Below, one piece after another: positions 13,801-28,800 of a stretch of 64,000 nucleotides of DNA (positions within the stretch are counted from its first letter, which is position 1; every line of letters starts with the position of its first letter). The stretch comes from Apostichopus japonicus (Eukaryota; Echinodermata; Holothuroidea; Aspidochirotida; Stichopodidae): assembly GCF_037975245.1 (NCBI RefSeq), contig NC_092573.1:26505265-26569264 (forward strand), given 5' to 3'. Below the pieces are notes generated by a model that saw only the letters and a list, made by a program, of their open reading frames with translations, was not told the DNA's origin and did not search any database. Position numbers and translations under genes: made by a program.

Positions 13801-16800
13801 AATTACGACATTTTTGACCAAAATTCATGACACAACAGTAGCCTTCTCTTGTCCCAGATATTATTAAGAAGTTAAAATGTGAATGAAATTGCATGCCTTC
13901 AGGTTACAGCATGACTGACAGTTGAAAAATTTGAATTTAGAGATTTATCTCACACACAAAGAGCCAATGTTGGTTTACCAGTCTGAAAATAAAATGTTAA
14001 AAAAAAATTCTATTTTGTGATGCAGTCCAAAACTTATTTGATACATCTTCAAAATTCATGGAAAACCATTGTTCAACTTTACAATGTACAAAGTGAAACT
14101 GACCTTTGTGGTTGTAATTCTGTTATCTCCGCCCAACAAAACAACACTTCTATCAACTATCCCTATGGCACACAGTGATCCAGGGTCACCGTTAATATTC
14201 AGATTGGTGAAATCTCCTGGACTGACTTCTTCTGACTGGAATTTAATATCAACCTAAAAAAATAAATGGTATAGTTTAGTAATCATCACAGATTGGTAGC
14301 TAAACTTGTTGACTTGTGTGAAAAACAGCAATCTAACTCAGAAACAATATTTTAAGAGGTATTTACTTATTTGAATTCCTGACTATAAATGTTCTTCTTA
14401 GCTCCCCAATGTATCATTCCATTTGTAAGTTTCCTTACTACAGACAGGAAAATGACTGGAACTATTGACATACAGTATTACCTATGTCATGTAAAGACAG
14501 TACAATGACTGGAACTATTGACATACAGTATTAGATATGTCATGAACAGACAGTACAATGACTGGAACTATTGACATACAGTATTAGATATGTCATTAAC
14601 AGACAGTACAATGACTGGAACTATTGACATACAGTATTAGATATGTCATGTAAAGACAGTACAATGACTGGAACTATTGACATACAGTATTGGATATGTC
14701 ATGTACAGACAGTACAATGACTGGAACTATTGACATACAGTATTAGATATGTCATGTAAAGACAGTACAATGACTGGAACTATTGACATACAGTATTGGA
14801 TATGTCATGTAAAGACAGTACAATGACTGGAACTATTGACATACAGTATTAGATATGTCATTAACAGACAGTACAATGACTGGAACTATTGACATACAGT
14901 ATTAGATATGTCATTAACAGACAGTACAATGACTGGAACTATTGACATACAGTATAAGATATGTCATGTACAGACAGTACAATGACTGGAACTATTGACA
15001 TACAGTATTACCTATGTCATGTAAAGACAGTACAATGACTGGAACTATTGACATACAGTATTAGATATGTCATGTAAAGACAGTACAATGACTGGAACTA
15101 TTGACATACAGTATTAGATATGTCATTAACAGACAGTACAATGACTGGAACTATTGACATACAGTATTAGATATGTCATTAACAGACAGTACAATGACTG
15201 GAACTATTGACATACAGTATTAGATATGTCATGTACAGACAGTACAATGACTGGAACTATTGACATACAGTATTAGATATGTCATGTACAGACAGTACAA
15301 TGACTGGAACTATTGACATACAGTATTACCTATGTCATGTAAAGACAGTACAATGACTGGAACTATTGACATACAGTATTAGATATGTCATGTAAAGACA
15401 GTACAATGACTGGAACTATTGACATACAGTATTAGATATGTCATTAACAGACAGTACAATGACTGGAACTATTGACATACAGTATTAGATATGTCATTAA
15501 CAGACAGTACAATGACTGGAACTATTGACATACAGTATAAGATATGTCATGTACAGACAGTACAATGACTGGAACTATTGACATACAGTATTAGATATGT
15601 CATGTACAGACAGTACAATGACTGGAACTATTGACATACAGTATTAGATATGTCATGTAAAGACAGTACAATGACTGGAACTATTGACATACAGTATTGG
15701 ATATGTCATGTAAAGACAGTACAATGACTGGAACTATTGACATACAGTATTGGATATGTCATGTACAGACAGTACAATGACTGGAACTATTGACATACAG
15801 TATTAGATATGTCATGTAAAGACAGTACAATGACTGGAACTATTGACATACAGTATTAGATATGTCATGTAAAGACAGTACAATGACTGGAACTATTGAC
15901 ATACAGTATTAGATTAAGTAGCTATTGCATGAAAGTCACCTCAATCTGATGGTTCCTTGCTTGACCATGACAGGAAAGATAATTAGACAGTCTTGGAACT
16001 TGATGTGAATTGATACATATTAAACCACAGTTTGAGGAAATGTCATGATTTTACCATAGCTATGCAAAGTACATCCAACTTGAAGTGTGTTAAAAGCCAT
16101 GCAGTCTCTCAATGACGTTTTTCAAAAGGGAATTCAAAATATGATGTAATATTAATATGCAAAAAAATAGGTCCAAATGATCACTAGTCAATAACAGACA
16201 TCTTTTCTCAACTCCACTGTTCTTTCTTTGTATTCAATAATAAAAAGTGAAGTAGTATCCGTAATTGTTTTTTCTAAATCTTTCCTATTCATTTATCAGA
16301 TTTGTCATACACAACATTTTTTAGAGGCTGACCATGTGAATTTCAGATGTATCAATTCAAAGCAGTGGACTTTTCTATACTACTGTATGTATGAAAATGG
16401 TGCCAAGATTGAGACAATAGTTCTACAAAAACTGCCCAGGTACTAGTTATATTTCACCAAAATATGTAAATATTGTATGGTTGGGTAACTGATTGTAGAA
16501 GTTAGACATACTTCCATGAATTAATTTGAGAGCAAGTAAAAATTGCCAGTTCAAAGTATAAAGAGCACCTTAATTCACCATGTTATCTTAATGAATGATT
16601 TGTTACTTAAGTCAACAAAAATTGCACAAGGAATTTTGATGAAACTATAGCCATACACTTTAAACTTTGTGAATGAAACAAATCAAACATGACATTAAAC
16701 TTCCTGGATACAAACTTGTCAGGATTGGCTGAAATTGATTAAAGCTCCTTAATGATGGAGCTGTCAATTTGAAAATATTAAAAGGCATAGTAAGAATGCT

Positions 16801-19800
16801 GCACATTTATAACCAGACTCAAATGTATCTTTAAGAAATAGCTCATACTCCACCTCTCCTGCTCCTCCCTACCACATACCCAACTTAATACTCACATTAA
16901 CATGCTTCTTTTTTCTTTTCTTTGCAAATATTCTCAATAAGGAAAACTTGTTATTTTTCATATGGTGAAAGTGTTGGACAAAGTTATGTACCTTATTTTG
17001 GAATGTCTGTGCGATATTGAATGAGAGACTGGCAGTGATAACTTCAAGATCATCTCTGATGAAGAAAGCAACTATTTGGGCTCGTGGAGACATCCTGGGA
17101 GTAAGCTCAAGGCTAAGAGATACTTCATAATAGTAACCTGAAAAGAATACCAAAGATCATTGTATTTTGTATGGGTTTATCTATAACTCGCTAACATCTA
17201 ATAACAACACTTTATGGATGTGTTTATTGATGGACAAAAGAGAGATGATTCAAATAAATGCACCAATTTACATTTTCTATTCAAATTAGGTGCATTTCAC
17301 CGTACTTTACACTGTCAAAGGACGATATTAATTTTTACATTGTGTAGCAAATGCATTACAAGCTATGTTGTACCTTGTGGTATGCTTCTCTTTAGGGTTC
17401 AGAGAGCAATAATGGCCAATGAATGCAAAACATAGTCTATCTCTATATTTCAAACATATTTACACATGTTCTTTGCAGTATTCTTTCATCATTGGGGAGA
17501 GGGGTGTTAGGGGGAGGACAGAGAAAAGACCCATAAGTCTTTTGCAAAATTGTTGCTCTGTGTATTGCATGCAGACATTCACAATGACTTAACCAACAGA
17601 AATTACTGCAAATTGATTATTTCAGTAAAAATGTATTTAAGCATCACAAGATATTTAAGTATTAGTTAATTTGTCAGCATGCAGTTGTAAGATATCTAAA
17701 GATGAAACATACTTCCATTTGTTGCATCAATTTTTGAAGGATCTCCACCTATTTTCACTGGCACATTAATTACATTTCCTCTTGCTAGAACCTGTAGAAG
17801 AAAAAGAATAGTCGAAGAAAACATTCCTTGCAGATGGCATGTCATATTACAGCACCAGTTTATATTACTTCATTCATAGCTCTGATGCTGTGTTCCATTA
17901 ATGTTCAAAGTACTCCAAATGAACCTATCAGAGAGATTTTTGTTAAGAGTCTAAAGATGGTTAAAATTGTCTTGTTTATCCAATCATCACGTTCATGTAC
18001 AATGATTCTAAGATGGACCAGTAAAAACAAAGTGTTTGCAAATGTTTGCCATATACAAGTTTACAATATGAAACTTTAAAGGTTTTGTATATTAAGTAGT
18101 TGATGGCTTCTGCAGTCAAAATTTCAAAGAGAATGTTCCAGTAGCAATGCAATAATTCACAAATTTGCTCCCTGTTATTTGTACTGATTTCAATTGGTCC
18201 CCTATATACCCTCTTATTATCAATGATCAAAAAGCATTTCTTAATCTGTGTGCATCTCTATGGTTCAACAAGAATATCACTGCTAGATCCCATCAACACA
18301 CTAATCATGAAAATGTTCTTTGTACAGTATGTGACTGAAGAATCCTTTCAATCATTTGCTGGGTAACATTTCCATAAAAGTTCAAGAACTGAACAATAGG
18401 AGAAAAGAAAACCATTACTTGGCTGACCAACAGTTTGTTATAAGAGCAGCATGTATGTACCTGCATCATTATATTTCCAATTAGCCTATCCATCAAAGTG
18501 AATTCCTATCCAAACTGTTTTCTCAGCTAAGCACTGTGCAGCTTTAATACCTGCACTCCAGGGGCTGTGGTTAAGTTTAGATTGACTGGAAAATGTGTAT
18601 TAATTATGGAATTTTTAAGTGCAAAAATTCTGTTTAGCTATGGTTGGGGCAGTGCAACAAAGCTTGACACAGGAAGGTTATATTTTTGAGTTTGTATTTG
18701 CACAAAACACAAAGGCCAATAAAGTTTTGTGGCAATCAAGTATGCACGTACATAATACAGATAGATTGCATGAGCTATTGTACAATATGTAAATATGATA
18801 GGTAAGCAATGCAATAGGTCAAACGTTTGCTGGCTGGAAGGGTCACCTGTTATTATCACATTTTGACACTTTAAAGAAAAAGGATGGAAATCATGAATTC
18901 ATTATATTTGTTTGAAACATTCAGTCTAACAAGATGGTTACTTAGCAAGACCAAACAAGTTAACCTTGTTCACTGCCATTGCACTAGCTGAGTACGGACT
19001 AGTAACAGCACTGTCTGAAGTGTCATACGTTTCTTACCTGAATCTTGAGGTCTGTAAGCTCCATATCATCACTGCCTGTTGTTATATATTGAAGTATCAG
19101 CTTGGCCTTTTCACCTGCCAATAGTTCACCCAAGACAGGCTTAAACTGCATATAACTGGCAGACGGAGAGTAAAGTGCCTCAAGGTTAATTGATTGCCGA
19201 AATGGATCAAGTGTGTAGACTGTCCGGTTATACTGGTAGCTTAGTGGGAAACTTGGAAATGTAGGCTGCCAATGGAAATAAACACAGACACTAACATAAA
19301 GCAAGCTATCAGAGTAAAGCTGAACATTTAACATTGAGCTAACAAGTAACATTAAACGGTTATACTGGTAGCTTAGTGGGAAACTTGGAAATGTAGGCTG
19401 CCAATGGAAATAAACACAGACACTAACATAAAGCAAGCTATCAGAGTAAAGCTGAACATTTAACATTGAGCTAACAAGTAACATTAAACGGTTATACTGG
19501 TAGCTTAGTGGGAAACTTGGAAATGTAGGCTGCCAATGGAAATAAACACAGACACTAACATAAAGCAAGCTATCAGAGTAAAGCTGAACATTTAACATTG
19601 AGCTAACAAGTAACAATAAACGGTTATACTGGTAGCTAAGTGGGAAACTTGGAAATGTAGGCTGCCAATGGAAATAAACACAGACACTAACATAAAGCAA
19701 GCTATCAGAATAAAGCTGAACATTTAACATTGACCTAACAAGTAACATTAAACGGTTATACTGGTAGCTTAGTGGGAAATTTGGAAATGTAGGCTGCCAA

Positions 19801-22800
19801 TGGAAATAAACACAGACACTAACATAAAGCAAGCTATCAGAGTAAAGCTGAACATTTAACATTGAGCTAACAAGTAACATTAAACGGTTATACTAATAGC
19901 TTAGTGGGAAACTTGGAAATGTAGGCTGCAAGATGACTTATGACTAACATTAAAACTGTCCTCTGTATGATGCCATCTGCTATAGAAAGACACACATATG
20001 ACATGAATCCAAAGCAGAGTTCCTGACATATCTTGTTTACAAGATTTCTCTCTAAAAGTAACATTAAGCCCTGCCTTCTATGAAATTTTAATTCCAACAT
20101 TTTCCTAACATGACCATTTACACTCTTGCTAACGATACAGACAAGCCAATATGGAAGGAAACAAACATTTAGTCAAAGATTTTACATGATGCCCGCCCAC
20201 TTATTAATATGCATGTCATTACTTCTACAAACAATATTGCATTTACAACCCATTGTGTTAAAATTGGAACGAAAAAGGCAAGAAATAATGTAACAGAGAA
20301 TGAGAACACCACCAGCTCACTGAACAATATATAGGATCCAATAACTCTGGCTGAGTGTCAAACAAAAAGTTAGCATAGCCTTCCAAATCTGTATATAAAG
20401 ATTCTGTGTAGAAAGTCTGGCCACCTTGGGAACACTGAGGCTCCACCAAGGTATTGACAGCTGGAGAGCCATCTGGAAGTTCCACTTTGATCTGCAAAAT
20501 AGATTTAAAGACAGAACTACATCAAAGGAGAAGCAAACACAATACATTTTGTTATTTAGGCATTTCAGTAAGTGTAAAAAAGATAAAAAAAAACAATTAT
20601 TATCCAAAAGAAGTATACAACTGTCCAATAAACTTCAAACTTTTGCCACATATTGATTAAAATTTGCTCAGTTTCAGGTATACATGAGACATCAGTGAGC
20701 GTATACCAATCGTCTATCGATACCTATCATCATGTTTCATTAAAATAACATTACATATTTATTCTGTGAAACAAGTTGTGTTTTAAGTCAGAATGAAATG
20801 AAATTATTGTCGTAGATTTTGAAGTCTTATCCTCTTCAACTGGGCTAACACTTTAATTCTCATGCCACATACTAGTGAATGGTATACACAATACTAGTCA
20901 CTTTAATTACAACAAATTGTATTGCCAAATAACATGCAAATCATTCTATTATGAAAATCTCACAAATTTAAGAAAATTAAATGTGATAAAATTTAGGCCT
21001 TAGTATCAATATTTGTGGAACACAACATGCCATCATCCTTGCATAGTATAATGAAAAAGCTATTCTATAATATACAGGGGTCACTTTGTCAGCTTGTGTG
21101 CAATATAGTGACATTCCAATGCACTAAACTAACAGCTTAGTATTGATTCAGAGGCAGACTTAACTGGCACAACAAGCTGTCCTCTCAATTCCTTACACAT
21201 TTCTCCTCATGCTAAACTATACTTACTTGGCAAACAGATAATGCAAGCTATTCTTACGGAAGACTAGAATATGGCCCCGCCAGAAACGATGTTTGGCAGA
21301 ACAAGACAGAGAAACTTTTTTGGCATGGCCCTATTAGTCTTACATAGATTCTTCTTGTACTTGAAATGGACCCGAAAGGCTTATAGAGAAGGACTGAACA
21401 GTCAAATGAATGATAGAAGACACCAGTAGCTGCGGTTGACTCAATCTATTCTTACAATAAAACAGCTTCAGACTAAAAATAGATACAAGTTCTTGACTTC
21501 AGCAAATGGCAAGCATCATGGTTGGTAGATACCCAAGGTAGAGGAGAACTTACACCAAATCCTTATTATGGCGACACAAAACTCTTAAACTACATTGAGA
21601 ATTTTGGCTTGGTTTCCACCATAACTTTCTGCAGGTCTTTTAAAGTTAGACACGGTGATGGAAGCCACAAAGAAAAGCTTTGTAGGCCTACTCACCCCTA
21701 CGCAATCAGCGACCCAATTACAAGTGTAGGGATATAAAACCTGTTAAACCCTTAAAAATCCAGGTAAATTATCAGAAACAAGAAATCCCTTTGTCAATTT
21801 GGACATGCTAAAAGAATATATATATATAGATACTAGCCAGAAAACAAGGTAACTTTTAACATCAAATACAGCTAAATTGGGACTCAATTAACATCCCGCG
21901 CATTCTACTACAACCACATGTTTGGACCTCGGAGAAACAGAGACAGGAACGATGACTCACACCTCTGTTACGGGGGTAACTACCAAAAAAGTGTCAGCTA
22001 GAATTTCACACCACTACATATTGTTATAACCTTCTTGTTAATGACACAAATAAATTTCTTCATTGTTTATTGCTTTTTTGTTTTGTTTTAGTACACATCA
22101 TACTTTCCTATCCATGAAAAATTTGCTTGTTAAATGCAAATTAGTTTATGCAATAGAAAATCACAATGACATGCAAGTTCTTAACTAAAGGCATGGGCTA
22201 AAAGTATACCAAATCATATTAAATATATAGAAGCTGAAAATTATATTTTTTTTGTGTGAAACTGTTCTTCTTGAATCAGTAGAAAAAGAAACATGTGGCC
22301 CTTCAAAATATAAAGTGACAAAGTTTGATAATAGACATAACCAAATGGTTCTAATGATGTAGGTTCCATTATTATTGAGAGCCATCTTATTATGCATACC
22401 AGTATTTGTCTTGGTCACAATAATGCAAAATTCTCTCTCAGTGCAAAATAGAACAATTAGACATTGTAAACCATGATAATACTTACACTAGCTGAGTATG
22501 GCAAGCCAGGTTTAAAGCTTTCCTCCGATATCCACATCATCTGTCGTGGACGAGTTGTCACTTCAATGTTCTTGCTGTCTGTGCTCCTGGATATACCTGT
22601 GTTCACCACAAAACAAGATGCAACTTTATCAATATGATCAAACTTTAATATCCTAATTGTACAAAATAGAACAGAAAAGCAAAAAGGGGTCATTATAAGT
22701 AAAGCTCGTTATTTTCAGAAGACTGAATTAATTACAATTTTAACCATGTGTGGGTTGATCTGATATTCATAACAAGCAGAAAAACGATTGCTTTCCTTTC

Positions 22801-25800
22801 ACACTGATTCCCTTTATTTTCATTCTCAAGACTGATCCTTACTAACTACTGCACATCCCATACAACAGTGATGCTACACTGATTCCCTTTATTTGCATTC
22901 TCAAGACTGATCCTTACTAACTACTGCACATCCCATACATCTTGTGCAATACCCTACAACAAATGAACAAAGCCATGCATCTTGTGCAATACCCTACAAC
23001 CAATGAACAAAGCCATGCATCTTGCGCAATACCCTACAACAAATGAACAAAGCCATGCATCTTGTGCAATACCCTACAACCAATGAACAAAGCCATGCAT
23101 CTTGTGCAATACCCTACAACCAATGAACACAGCCATGCATCTTGTGCAATACTCTACAACAAATGAGCAAAGCCATGCATCTTGTGCAATACCCTACAAC
23201 CAATGAACAAAGCCATGCATCTTGTGCAATACCCTACAACCAATGAACAAAGCCATGCATCTTGTGCAATACCCTACAAGCAATGAACACAGCCATGCAT
23301 CTTGTGCAATACTCTACAACAAATGAGCAAAGCCATGCATCTTGTGCAATACCCTACAACCAATGAACAAAGCCATGCATCTTGTGTAATACCCTACAAC
23401 CAATGAACAAAGCCATGCATCTTGTGCAATACCCTACAAGCAATGAACACAGCCATGCATCTTGTGCAATACTCTACAACAAATGAGCAAAGCCATGCAT
23501 CTTGTGCAATACCCTACAACCAATGAGCAAAGCCATGCATCTTGTGCAATACCCTACAACCAATGCACAAAGCCATGCATCTTGTGCAATACCCTACAAC
23601 CAATGAACACAGCCATGCATCTTGTGCAATACCCTACAACCAATGAACACAGCCATGCATCTTGTGCAATACCTTACAACCAATGAACACAGCCATGTAT
23701 CTTGTGCAATACCCTACAACCAATGAACACAGCCATGTATCTTGTGCAATACCCTACAACCAATGAACACACCCATGTATCTTGTGCAATACACTACAAC
23801 CAATGAACACAGCCATGCATCTTGTGCAATACTCTACAACAAAAGAGCAAAGCCATGCATCTTGTGCAATACCCTACAACCAATGAACACAGCCATGCAT
23901 CTTGTGCAATACCCTACAACCAATGAACACAGCCATGCATCTTGTGCAATACCCTACAACCAATGAACACAGCCATGTATCTTGTGCAATACCCTACAAC
24001 CAATGAACAAAGCCATGCATCTTGTGCAATACCCTACAACCAATGAACACAGCCATGTATCTTGTGCAATACTCTACAACAAATGAGCAAAGCCATGCAT
24101 CTTGTGCAATACCCTACAACCAATGAACAAAGCCATGCATCTTGTGCAATACCCTACAACCAATGAACACAGCCATGTATCTTGTGCAATACCCTACAAC
24201 AAATGAGCAAAGCCATGCATCTTGTGCAATACCCTACAACCAATGAACAAAGCCATGCATCTTGTGCAATACCCTACAACCAATGAACACAGCCATGCAT
24301 CTTGTGCAATACCCTACAACCAATGAACACAGCCATGCATCTTGTGCAATACCCTACAACCATTGAACACAGCCATGCATCTTGTGCAATACCCTACAAC
24401 CAATGAACACAGCCATGTACCTTGTGCAATACTCTACAACCAATGAACACAGCCATGCATCTTGTGCAATACCCTACAACCAATGAAGACAGCTATGCAT
24501 CTTGTGCAATACTCTACAACCAATGAACAAAGCCATGGATAATATTGAAATGGAAGTTTTTCAAGATATATCTTTTTTAGATCGCTTGTTGAACTACTCA
24601 GACATTATGCAAAACCATCACATCAAGAGTAAAAATATCAATGAACCATTTCTAGAAAGTTAAAATTTAAATGAACAAGGTTGTAAACCATTTTAATTTC
24701 TTGAGTAACATGCTCATGTTTTGTACATTCCACATAATTTCAAAGAACTATACTGTAATCCTACTGTTAAAGTTAGTGTCATTGGTTTATCTTGTGGAGG
24801 CTACAAGTGGTGAATTTAACTGGCCTCAGACTTGATAAACATCAAAGGTAGTGTGTGCATTCAAGCATGACTCATTATCTGTTGGAAGCTTGCTCATTAA
24901 AAACATCCAGTTACCACACCGGACCATCACAGGCGATTAGATTTGCTAGTCTTCCCTAAGAGGCTCTCAACATAATTCCAACTACAATTTAATTACACTT
25001 ACCATGTGTGAATTGAATTAAATATGGTAACAGTTAATGCAAATGATCAGACTATTTAATGGTTTACCTGAAGCACTCTCTGTTAACTCAGCTGACACAT
25101 GTAGCACATTACTGTAAATGGAGAAAGAGCCTCTGAAACGAATTCTAGTAGAGGAGATGTCAATATCTACATTCACACATCCATCATCTCCAGTGTTGGC
25201 CTGTATAAATAGATACAAATATTTCATATTAATAATAATAATACTGAAAGTGTATGAAATGATAATCTAGTTCAATGAGTTACCCCATGGTTCATTGCCA
25301 TCTAAACTGGGTTTGTAAATTTATACCTCACTCACAGATAATCCCACACAACCAATTAAGTATCTGACAAGGATTTTAACAATATACAATTTTTATGCTA
25401 CACTGTTTCAATATCCAGAAAGAGCAGTCTTGTTTTGAAGAATACGATCACATGAAGCTCTATGAAAACAAGGTCATTTTCTTTTACCTAATTGAGCTAA
25501 AAAATCAGCTCTGTATTCAAGTACCTCTTCAAATAACTTTAATTAAAACATGAAAGTTACATATGCCATTGTTTATTCACTTCAAAATATTTGTGCCATT
25601 TACTGGCAGGCCAAAATCATTTAGTATATGTCACAAAGGATAACTCCAATTTTCAGACCATTTAAGAGAACCTGTTGATCCCTTGATGCTCTGAGTGTGA
25701 AAACTGCAAGAGTAAGTATTTTTAGGTCACACAAAAGTAGTATCAACTCTCTGAAACAAATTTCATCTTCTGACTGACTGCATTCAACAAAAGAAAGTTA

Positions 25801-28800
25801 CAGGAAAGGAGAACTCACTTTGGGGCACCGCCATATCAAGTATCAGGTTCACCCAAGCATAGCATTTGGAGTTATCACATTTACAAGGTTTTCAGATTTA
25901 GATTCAGCAGCTTTACTTTTGAAGTTGATCTTATTTATGTTTAAAGACTATTGACCTCACTTGACCATTAATATCTTAAGAGAACACTAGAGTTCTTGCA
26001 CTCATAAAGGCAGATGAACATACAACTTATGAAGCTCATCCAAATTTTACTTTTGGAGTTATGACCAAGGTGTAACAGAATTTTAGACTTTGACATCTAT
26101 GGACCTCAAATGACCTTCCAAATGATGATAGCAGCTGAGAACCTACAAAGCAGCACAATTCCATACCAAGTATGAGATACATCAAAGATAGGATTATTAA
26201 AATAGCTTCTTTACAAGCAGAGGTTCTCAGATTATGCCTGCTGCTGACCTCAAATTACCTTTGACCTCTAACAAACTGCTAGTACTCATTAAGAGTAGTA
26301 CTTAGTACAGGGCACGTACCACCCAAGTATGATATTCTCAATTCTACAAATGTTGAGTAATCTTGTTTACAAGGTCTTCATATTCTGGCCACATGTGATT
26401 TCAAACGACATTTGGCCTCGTTCAATAACAGAAGCAGCCAAGAACTTACTAAGGGGTATACACATACTAGTTTGAACATCATGCAATATATATGCTTGGT
26501 GAGTTATTATGTTTAGGAGCCATGGCATCACACACACACGCCATCACAATCTCATAGCTGCATGATACCTTATGCCTTTGGCAACAAATCAAACTACACA
26601 GTTAAAATATTGTTTAGTCAGTCCATACTTGTTGATAAATATGTAGTCATTCTATCTTCCAATGGTAACAATGTCAAATAATGTATCACTAAATGGAACT
26701 GTAAAGCATAAAAAAGTTTAACAACCTAATGCAACAATCAAGTATGTCTTGGTCTGTGCAGAATACAGAATAATCAGCTAAGTGACTTCAAAACATAAAG
26801 CTAACCCTGTAAACTTTACTATCTTAGCAATTGTACAGGGACAACACAATCAGCTGGGTGATATCACTACATCCCAATGCTTTTCATTAGTACATGGTAT
26901 TTGCACTGTGTATTCATTTTCTGTCATGTATTTGACAATGTGTTTTTTGTTTTCTTTTGTAGTTAAGCATTATGATCATATTATATAGGTTCTGAGGGCG
27001 GTATTAAGAACTTAGCATGCAACGTTAATTAAACAGTAATAGTAGTTACTGACTTTGCGATCTGTGTCTGTATGACTGACTCCATATTTTTCCCTTTCAA
27101 GAAACCAAACAGGGTACACTGTCTACTTTTATGATGAATGGATGAAACAAGCACAAGTCATCACAGGAAGGGATCACAATAAGGGATACACAGGTGACAG
27201 GTTCTCCCTTTACCCTGACCCTTAACACATTAACCCAGCATGGCCAACTAGATAGTACTGCTTCAATAAGTCAATAACCATACCCTGACCCTTAACACAT
27301 TAACCCAGCATGGCCAACTAGATAGTACTGCTTCAATAAGTCAATAACCATACCCTGACCCTTAACACATTAACCCAGCATGGCCAACTTGATAGTACAT
27401 GCTTCAATAAGTCAATAACCATACCCTGACCCTTAACATATTAACCCAGCATGGCCAACTAGATAGTACATGCTTCAATAAGTCAATAACCATACCCTGA
27501 CCCTTAACATATTAACCCAGCATGGCCAACTAGATAGTACATGCTTCAATAAGTCAATAACCATACCCTGACCCTTAACATATTAACCCAGCATGGCCAA
27601 CTAGATAGTACATGCTTCAATAAGTCAATAACCATACCCTGACCCTTAACATATTAACCCAGCATGGCCAACTAGATAGTACATGCTTCAATAAGTCAAT
27701 AACCATACCCTGACCCTTAACATATTAACCCAGCATGGCCAACTAGATAGTACATGCTTCAATAAGTCAATAACCATGCCCTGACCCTTAACATATTAAC
27801 CCAGCATGGCCAACTAGATAGTACATGCTTCAATAAGTCAATAACCATGCCCTGACCCTTAACATATTAACCCAGCATGGCCAACTAGATAGTACATGCT
27901 TCAATAAGTCAATAACCATACCCTGACCCTTAACATATTAACCCAGCATGGCCAACTAGATAGTACATGCTTCAATAAGTCAATAACCATACCCTGACCC
28001 TTAACACATTAACCCAGCATGGCCAACTTGATAGTACATGCTTCAATAAGTCAATAACCATACCCTGACCCTTAACACATTAACCCAGCATGGCCAACTT
28101 GATAGTACATGCTTCAATAAGTCAATAACCATACCCTGACCCTTAACACATTAACCCAGCATGGCCAACTAGATAGTACTGCTTCAATAAGTCAATAACC
28201 ATACCCTGACCCTTAACACATTAACCCAGCATGGCCAACTAGATAGTACTGCTTCAATAAGTCAATAACCATACCCTGACCCTTAACACATTAACCCAGC
28301 ATGGCCAACTTGATAGTACATGCTTCAATAAGTCAATAACCATACCCTGACCCTTAACATATTAACCCAGCATGGCCAACTAGATAGTACATGCTTCAAT
28401 AAGTCAATAACCATACCCTGACCCTTAACATATTAACCCAGCATGGCCAACTAGATAGTACATGCTTCAATAAGTCAATAACCATACCCTGACCCTTAAC
28501 ATATTAACCCAGCATGGCCAACTAGATAGTACATGCTTCAATAAGTCAATAACCATACCCTGACCCTTAACATATTAACCCAGCATGGCCAACTAGATAG
28601 TACATGCTTCAATAAGTCAATAACCATACCCTGACCCTTAACATATTAACCCAGCATGGCCAACTAGATAGTACATGCTTCAATAAGTCAATAACCATGC
28701 CCTGACCCTTAACATATTAACCCAGCATGGCCAACTAGATAGTACATGCTTCAATAAGTCAATAACCATACCCTGACCCTTAACACATTAACCCAGCATG

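Noticed and set aside
14069-14257. Plus-strand open frame over exon 14
   Set aside because: Shadow of the minus-strand TEP exon.
19266-19880. A 285-residue open frame as a separate gene
   Set aside because: It is exon 11 plus the in-frame repeat copies upstream of its acceptor; kept as a possible splice variant only.
22938-24538. Regular 40-bp repeats resembling a CRISPR array
   Set aside because: Units follow each other without unique spacers, and the context is a eukaryotic intron.
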